The notes below the pieces were generated by a model. The model did not search any database, was not told the origin of the DNA, and worked only from the letters and a program-made list of their open reading frames with translations. 64,000 bases of DNA, taken from contig NC_092577.1 of NCBI RefSeq assembly GCF_037975245.1, positions 7,595,001-7,659,000 of the forward strand, read 5' to 3'. The position numbers were made by a program, and so were the translations under genes. This document shows positions 58,531-64,000 of the stretch, in pieces. This DNA is from Apostichopus japonicus. Its lineage: Eukaryota > Echinodermata > Holothuroidea > Aspidochirotida > Stichopodidae. Every line of letters begins with the position of its first letter. Position 1 is the stretch's first letter.

Positions 58531-58630
58531 CTCGGGAAGTGCCGTTTCCGGCCATCTGGGGGTTTGAAAAAACCCAAAATTTTCTTGTACGCTCCGCGCC
58601 AACCGATGGTGGCGCTCCGCTTAGATAGTC
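58531..58630 (+). repeat. Core module copy 7, inside the outer element
   Basis: CGGGAAGTGCCGTTTCCGGC, CATCTGGGGG, TTCTTGTACGCTCCGCGCCA, ATGGTGGCGCTCCGCTTAGA, TAGT. It is among the best preserved copies. Confidence 0.88.
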
Positions 58631-58730
58631 TCCACACATTAGCCCCCCCCCCCAATAATTTTTCCGTTCCGCCGCGCCTGTGGCGACTACGTTGCGTTAG
58701 ATAGTGTAAAACCGCCTACACCACCATTTC

Positions 58731-58767
58731 ATTATATTTTAAAGAGAATGGATGTCATGAATACGGA
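58731..58767 (+). repeat. Right 37-bp direct repeat around the Penelope-like region
   Basis: Partner of 56261-56298; see that entry. Confidence 0.9.
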
Positions 58768-59845
58768 AATCGATATTAGCGCAATATATTTGTAGTTAAC
58801 ACACACATTATATATGTTTTGGCCATGTGAAGTAAGTTATTTCTAGTACTGCAAAAGCGTTGCTGCTACGAAATAAGATATCGAGCGCAGAAGCGCTAAA
58901 AGAAATCTCTGGTAGTAGTGTATGAGTGACGTTGCTTATGTCAATATGTTACAACAAATCACTGTATGAAATACACAGGGAAATACACAGGGAAATACAC
59001 ACACATACATATGATATCAGTAATGATGTATAACAATCACTCATGATGTAAACTTTACAATGGACTTTAGAACTGAATATTTACATGTTATTGAAAATAA
59101 AATTACATTCGATCAAGCTAGACACCCTAGATTTGTGAAGCAGATCAGTCCACTTCTAGCCTCCAAAACTCTTTTTTCTTTTATTCTAAACAGGATTTTA
59201 ATGAACGGAAGCATGTCAATAGTTTAAAGTCAATAAATGTTTTCAAAAGTACTCAAAGCCTGTCAAGACAGTAATAATGGACTAAATAGACATTATCATG
59301 TGTGAAATAGGGGATTGATGCAAAGGTAGCAGAGCAATGCAAAATGGACATGGGTGACCATTATTCGACATCTTTAGCATGTTTAGAGCCAATCTGATTG
59401 CTTTTATGGTAATTTCAAGTGAAATGTATGACGGATAGCTTTGAAGCATTGACATTTGTCTTGCATCGTCTGCTGTCCATCGGCCCAGGTTATTTCAGGA
59501 TTTGGAAAAGGCTCCCCAGAAAAGTAACATTTAAGACGTGAAATATGGTATTCTGAGGCATAGTTATTGAAATATATATAAATGAGGTTTATAATTTGGT
59601 ATACACGCGAGGTTGTGCAAATAACTACCTGTTACCACCCCTCCCACCCCTTCCAGATCCGTGCCTTGTACCAGGTACCAATTTACGGTATTTCCAAAAG
59701 TAAACGTGACGAGGGTGACTTATTTGATCAATGTATCAGGTAAATATTATTATCAACGATCACATCAAATCTGCTTGTTGCTGATTTGTTAATCTTTCTG
59801 GCTGAGTTATTTATAACCTACTCACCATATCTTCTCCTCTCATGT
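58768..59845. other. Noncoding stretch
   Basis: AT-rich; GGGAAATACACA is repeated near 58978-59000. No exon recognised. Confidence 0.4.
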
Positions 59846-60130
59846 TAAGCAATAAAGATATATTTACATAATGTCAACAACAAGTTTTGTGAACTTTGTG
59901 CTGTCATTTACTCACCAGGGTATTGAATCAGCTTTCAATTTCCAGCTTTAGATTGGACTAAACAGACCACTTTAAATTAAAATAGACTTAGTGTCATTCG
60001 TTTTTTACTGTAGAATACCGCAAATATCCCATACGAGACTTATTAAGCAATAAATATATATTAACACAATGTCAACAACAAGTGTTGTGAACTTTGTGCT
60101 GTCATATACTCACAAGGGTATTAAATCAGA
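59846..60130 (+). repeat. Spaced direct duplication
   Basis: AATGTCAACAACAAGTTTTG, TGAACTTTGTGCTGTCAT and TTACTCACCAGGGTATTGAA (59873-59930) recur in near-identical form at 60069-60127, about 195 bp on. The phrase AACAACAAG with ATTGATCG-type neighbours also echoes the 53.9/63.3-kb repeat. Confidence 0.75.
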
Positions 60131-62580
60131 CTTCATTCTGCTTATATAACCCTCCCTAAGGAGGGTGGTTTTACTGACAAATTTATAACGTAATATTAAT
60201 ATTCATTCAATATTAACATAATCTTTATAAGCTGCATGCAAAGTATGTCAAATTGAGGGCGCTTTGTAAAGATAGTTAATGGTTCATGATAGTACTTGTC
60301 GGATAGTGGAATTTTATTAGAAGAGAGAAAACAAACCAGAATTAATTCTGGTTTAATACTAAATCATTATAAGGGCTACAGCATTGCAAATCGACTAAAC
60401 ACAGGAAAGTATATAACTCCAGCCAGGACACCCTGAGAAAGCCAAAATATCAGTCACGTGATTGTTATCATACAAAACGAAAACTTTAAAAATCAGTTAA
60501 ATTCTTAAACTGAATCTGTTTTTGCTAACCTTTTAAAAGTTTTCCTAAGTATCGGGAAGTGCGTAGAGTGTAATTTTTCACCGTGGTTTTACTGACAAGA
60601 ACCACATTCCCACCGGGTAAGCCGAATTTAACTTATTCAATGTTCTCTTTTCTTCCCACATATAGACCTAACTTATATCATATTCCCATGAACTTCCCAC
60701 TAGATTTATCTTAGTAAAAGTTATCCAATGGTCCATATACTTCCCACATGATTTACTCCATGTCCCGGACGGATAGAAAGTAAGACAAATGCCTCTCTCT
60801 GATGCATATAATTGCAAGCTGAAAATAAGCCTATACATTGAGGAACGATTTTCTTTCATTCATTTAGGTTGGACCTAAGCCTAAAGGCGTAACTTCTGCT
60901 ATGAAAGTATTTTAAGACTAAATGTCTCTTTCGAACAGACTCTGTTAGTTTATTTATGATCTGGTCTGAAAGCAATACAGTTAAAGGATAGCACATGTTT
61001 TGATTGGAAGGGATATGTTGTGGCTACATGAATGAACTTTCAAATAACCAGGATTTACATAATAACAGTTTGACTAACATGAGCTCAACAATATTGCTTT
61101 TAAATTATTGAAATATTACAATCGACATGGAAATATGATCATACAGACATGGATTATAATTCTTATACATTAGAATTGCCATGAAGACGCCATGTTAATA
61201 TAGTAAGCTGTTGTCATAAATTGAAGATATATCCTTTGTTATGACCTGTTTAGTATATCAGTATATATATATATAGCTTCCCACCGTTACTGTCTCATGT
61301 ACGTTACTTACCAGTACGATCATCGCTTTTTGGGTTTATCAACCAGAGTAGAATTTAAGTCTAGAATCCTTTAATCCTTAAATAATATGAAAATCACGAT
61401 AAAGAACATACGGAAACAGGAATGAAGAACATCCAATTGACAAGATGGCGTCTTGTAGGTCATGTGACGTTCTAACATACGATCTTGGACGCTAAATAAG
61501 TATCGGTAGGAATCAGTTCATAGTTGAACTGGTTACAAAGTTCATGTTTTATAGTATACGCAATAAAATACTTTATTTGATAATACAATTTATAGCTGAT
61601 TTTTATGCCTTTTTGTGTTTATTCTGTCATATCAGCCGTTCTAAAGTACCTACTGTACGTATATGCATTGCTCTCAGTTACGCCCATTAGTAAAACAACC
61701 ATTGTAAGTTTCCGATGTATTTTGTCTTATGTTTGTAATATGCATGTGAAGTGCGCAAACTGTGTAAATGCAAATAAAAGCGGCGATGGCTAACTCTGAA
61801 TATGTCTTGACAAGAAATCTACAGATTGGTAAACGAAAATAAAAACAACGTAAAACCACTGTTTATTAAACATATTACAAAAAAGGAAAGAAATTATACA
61901 CATTTACACGAAAAAGGGTGTAGATATATTGAGCTTTAGAGCGGGATTCTAACAAAACTAAGATTAGGATTGCAAGGGTCCGTGATAAGAGTCCCGTTCT
62001 AGCAACAAACAATATGTCTCAGTCAGTTATCCGTTGTTGATTAGCTGCAGTAAGACAGGATTTTAATTGAACGGAAGAAAAAAAAGTTATAGTTAAAGTC
62101 ATAAACAATGCCTCTTATATATGAACGGGTTAGATGTTTTTAAATTATTGAATCATGTTAGAAAACTGAAAAAATCATATTGTTTTTCAGAACTTTATAT
62201 GCTTCAGTTAGGCGATAATATGGTGCAGTAGCGCAATGGCGTGCCCAGAATATCAAAGGTGTGTGGGGGGAAGGGTGGCTGGGTATCAATTACTCCCTAT
62301 TGCTTAAGGTATTGGAGTCTGAACTTTTGTGATAGTCCCAGAGGCGGATGAAGGACTTTAAAGAGTAGGGGGACTGAACTGGATTATTGAAACCGGTTGC
62401 TACATGAGATGGGAGTCTGGAGATCCTGCCGCGAAAAGATAAAATTTAGACATAAAATTATGCGCAGTGCATATTCGCAACTCAACGCAATGTTCACTAA
62501 TACATGATAACATAATAGTTAGGTTGATGATACAGCCGTGTCAAGGTCCAATTCTCACAAGGATGATTGCAACAATCCTC
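60131..62580. other. Noncoding stretch
   Basis: AT-rich and without a recognised gene. At about 62225-62390 two MITE-like starts (GCAATGGCGTGCCCAG and CCCAGAGGCGGATGAAGG) appear, but matching right ends were not found. Confidence 0.4.
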
Positions 62581-62589
62581 CGAGTGAAC

Positions 62590-62830
62590 CACTTCCCAAC
62601 GACTGAGGATCCGAGATGTGACCATGACCCACATGCACTGTCCACACCATTGCACCCCGACTGATGACCCGAGGTGGGGCCATCGCCCACATCCCCTGAC
62701 TGACGATCCGAAATTGGGCCATGGCCCAGTTGCCCTCCTCCATCCCCTTGCGCACTCTATTGTAGGAGCGACGAATGCCAGGTCCGGTCCCGAGGACAAT
62801 ACCGGGCCCCCTCTTTTCAATGGTCACATA
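62590..62830 (-). repeat. GC-rich patch with three repeated blocks
   Basis: On the minus strand GGATCGTCAGTC, GGGTCATCAGTC and GGATCCTCAGTC recur at about 62698, 62659 and 62601, each near a GGCCATGG/GCGATGGCC-type block. The minus frame of 62555-62836 is open, but the repeats and composition argue for a decayed GC-rich repeat, not a gene. Confidence 0.5.
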
Positions 62831-62947
62831 TCTCATAATTTGTTTATAGCCGCAGACTGCAAAATGATGCTATCATTATATTACGTCAACCTTTATGTAT
62901 ATACAACTCTGCTGGCGTTTGTCATAAAACAACTTTCCACTTCATTT

Positions 62948-63055
62948 AGGGGAGGGGAAGGGAGAAGATGGGAAGGAGCAGAGGAGGAGAGGAGTGGAAG
63001 GGTTGGGGAGTGGAAGGGCAGGGGAGAAGTAAGGGAGGGTAGTGGAATGGAGGAG
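62948..63055 (+). repeat. G-rich purine tract
   Basis: About 100 bases nearly all G and A, with many GGGG and GGG runs, able in principle to form G-quadruplexes. The open frame through it is low complexity. Confidence 0.85.
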
Positions 63056-63334
63056 CACGTGTTCCCATTCTCCCAGTGGCTACGGTATACTATATATATT
63101 TATTGTATATAATAGTACGTACATAGGCAGCATACGCAGGTAGCCATATACCATGGACCCAAAAAGAGATGTTGTTTTAATAAAGACGACAAGCCGGTAC
63201 CACATGATGCAGGTAACTTTGTCTAAAAGAGTCAATTATTGATTCAAAGGAAACTTGTTCGATGAAAGCTCGTTCTATGCTAAGCATGACTATTGATGGA
63301 AAACTTGACCAGAGGCAGATCACGCAGTACTATA

Positions 63335-63548
63335 AACACAAGCAGCCTATCCAATATTATATTTATCATGGCTAATTATTTTCGTTTTCCGATTGTCCTT
63401 TTGCCAACCCCGGTTTCGTCCCCTAAAATTGTTTGATTGAGGGGAGTAGGGGGGGGGGGTCCCTGTCCTTTTAGCCCTCTGGATACGACAAAGCTCATAT
63501 CGAGTTTAGTAACAATAAAACCTATTATTATATAAATATATATATATG

Positions 63549-63602
<54 letters not shown>

Positions 63603-64000
63603 AATTACTTATAGCATATCTCTTTTAAATATTGATCGTACTGAAGATTATCAACATCACACAATAACAACAAGCAGTATTGTGAATCTTGTTCCATCAT
63701 TTAATTCGTCTGCTCATCTATACAACCAGTGTAAGTTTGAGATAGATTCCTATATAAGAAATGCTCCTTATTAATAAAAAGGACCCTTTTCAAAATATAA
63801 AAGTGCCCTTGTCTCTTAAGAAGTGCCACTCTGTTGGTAAATTAACGACAAATATTATTAAAAAGTTTGTGTTTTTTATTGGTTCTAAAACGTAAATTAT
63901 TGACATTTGTGGTACAGACTTAACAGGGACTGTTTTCTCTCCAAGAGTTTGGCGGTTTTACCCTTAAATGAATGTCATATATCACACTGCTCCGATGCCT
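63335..64000 (+). repeat. Dispersed repeat, second copy, deleted in the middle and cut by the window end
   Basis: Partner of 53880-55345. The part equivalent to about 54080-54937 is missing and a TA microsatellite stands in its place. Confidence 0.8.
63536..63600 (+). repeat. TA dinucleotide microsatellite
   Basis: Almost uninterrupted TA repeat of about 65 bases at the deletion point of the dispersed repeat. Confidence 0.95.

Larger units (their letters stand above)
57591..58680. mobile_element. hAT-like non-autonomous element, perfect 8-bp TSD, with nested copy
   Basis: The left end CAGTGGCGGCGGAAC and right end GTTCCGCCGCGCCTG are near-perfect inverses. Identical TGGCGACT 8-mers flank it at 57583-57590 and 58681-58688. 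It holds G/C tracts next to the ends and a core module copy at about 58531-58630. A second hAT-like element (57960-58359) has inserted in it. No transposase frame. Confidence 0.9.

Noticed and set aside
62467-63112. Open frames at 62497-62836 (minus) and 62618-63112 (plus)
   Set aside because: They fall on a GC-rich repeated patch and a purine tract; no domain is recognisable.

Overview
This is eukaryotic nuclear DNA: AT-rich, intron-bearing, with no operons or ribosome-binding sites, and built mostly from nested transposons and tandem repeats. The NACHT and LRR exons of an expanded NLR-type immune family, a Deu-like tRNA-derived SINE, a DIRS-like retroelement, a Penelope-like element and many G/C-tract MITEs together suggest a marine deuterostome invertebrate. 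An echinoderm, possibly a sea cucumber, is my best guess; that is inference, and nothing in the window names the species.

Host coding content is sparse and lies on the minus strand. It consists of a large NACHT exon (50173-51686), a two-repeat LRR exon of exactly 168 bp (7821-7988), and a short terminal exon ending in TGA (18824-18939). All have recognisable splice sites. A TATA-box plus open frame on the plus strand (45683-46097) is a weak first-exon candidate.

Layout. 0-12.6 kb: mostly AT-rich noncoding DNA, one hAT-like MITE and the LRR exon. 12.6-15.7 kb: a hAT-like MITE, copies of a recurring ~100-bp core module and a 43-bp minisatellite. 17.8-30.4 kb: an exon-like module in four copies, two hAT-like elements with perfect 8-bp target duplications (one carrying a nested foldback element), and a probable 4.4-kb DNA transposon (23618-28035) whose ends are studded with a GTGACTTACGTGAC motif and into which a 5'-truncated LINE has inserted. 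31.6-39.4 kb: a DIRS-like retroelement (31736-38150) inside an older AGGTCA-rich repeat. Its internal complementary region exactly joins the complements of both termini and so fixes the ends to the base. 39.9-42.7 kb: a large 30-bp minisatellite with higher-order structure. 43-50 kb: more repeats. 50.2-51.7 kb: the NACHT exon. 52.7-64 kb: palindromic repeats, a long duplicated repeat, a broken Penelope-like element and two hAT-like elements, one inside the other, both with intact target duplications.

The most unusual signals are the ~100-bp core module carried by MITEs with different terminal repeats, the GTGACTTACGTGAC-studded transposon with a neighbouring sister carrying a variant motif, and the textbook DIRS architecture surviving in a copy with broken genes. 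I found no rRNA gene, functional tRNA gene, CRISPR array or bacterial-type feature. All identifications come from reading the sequence; no database search was possible.
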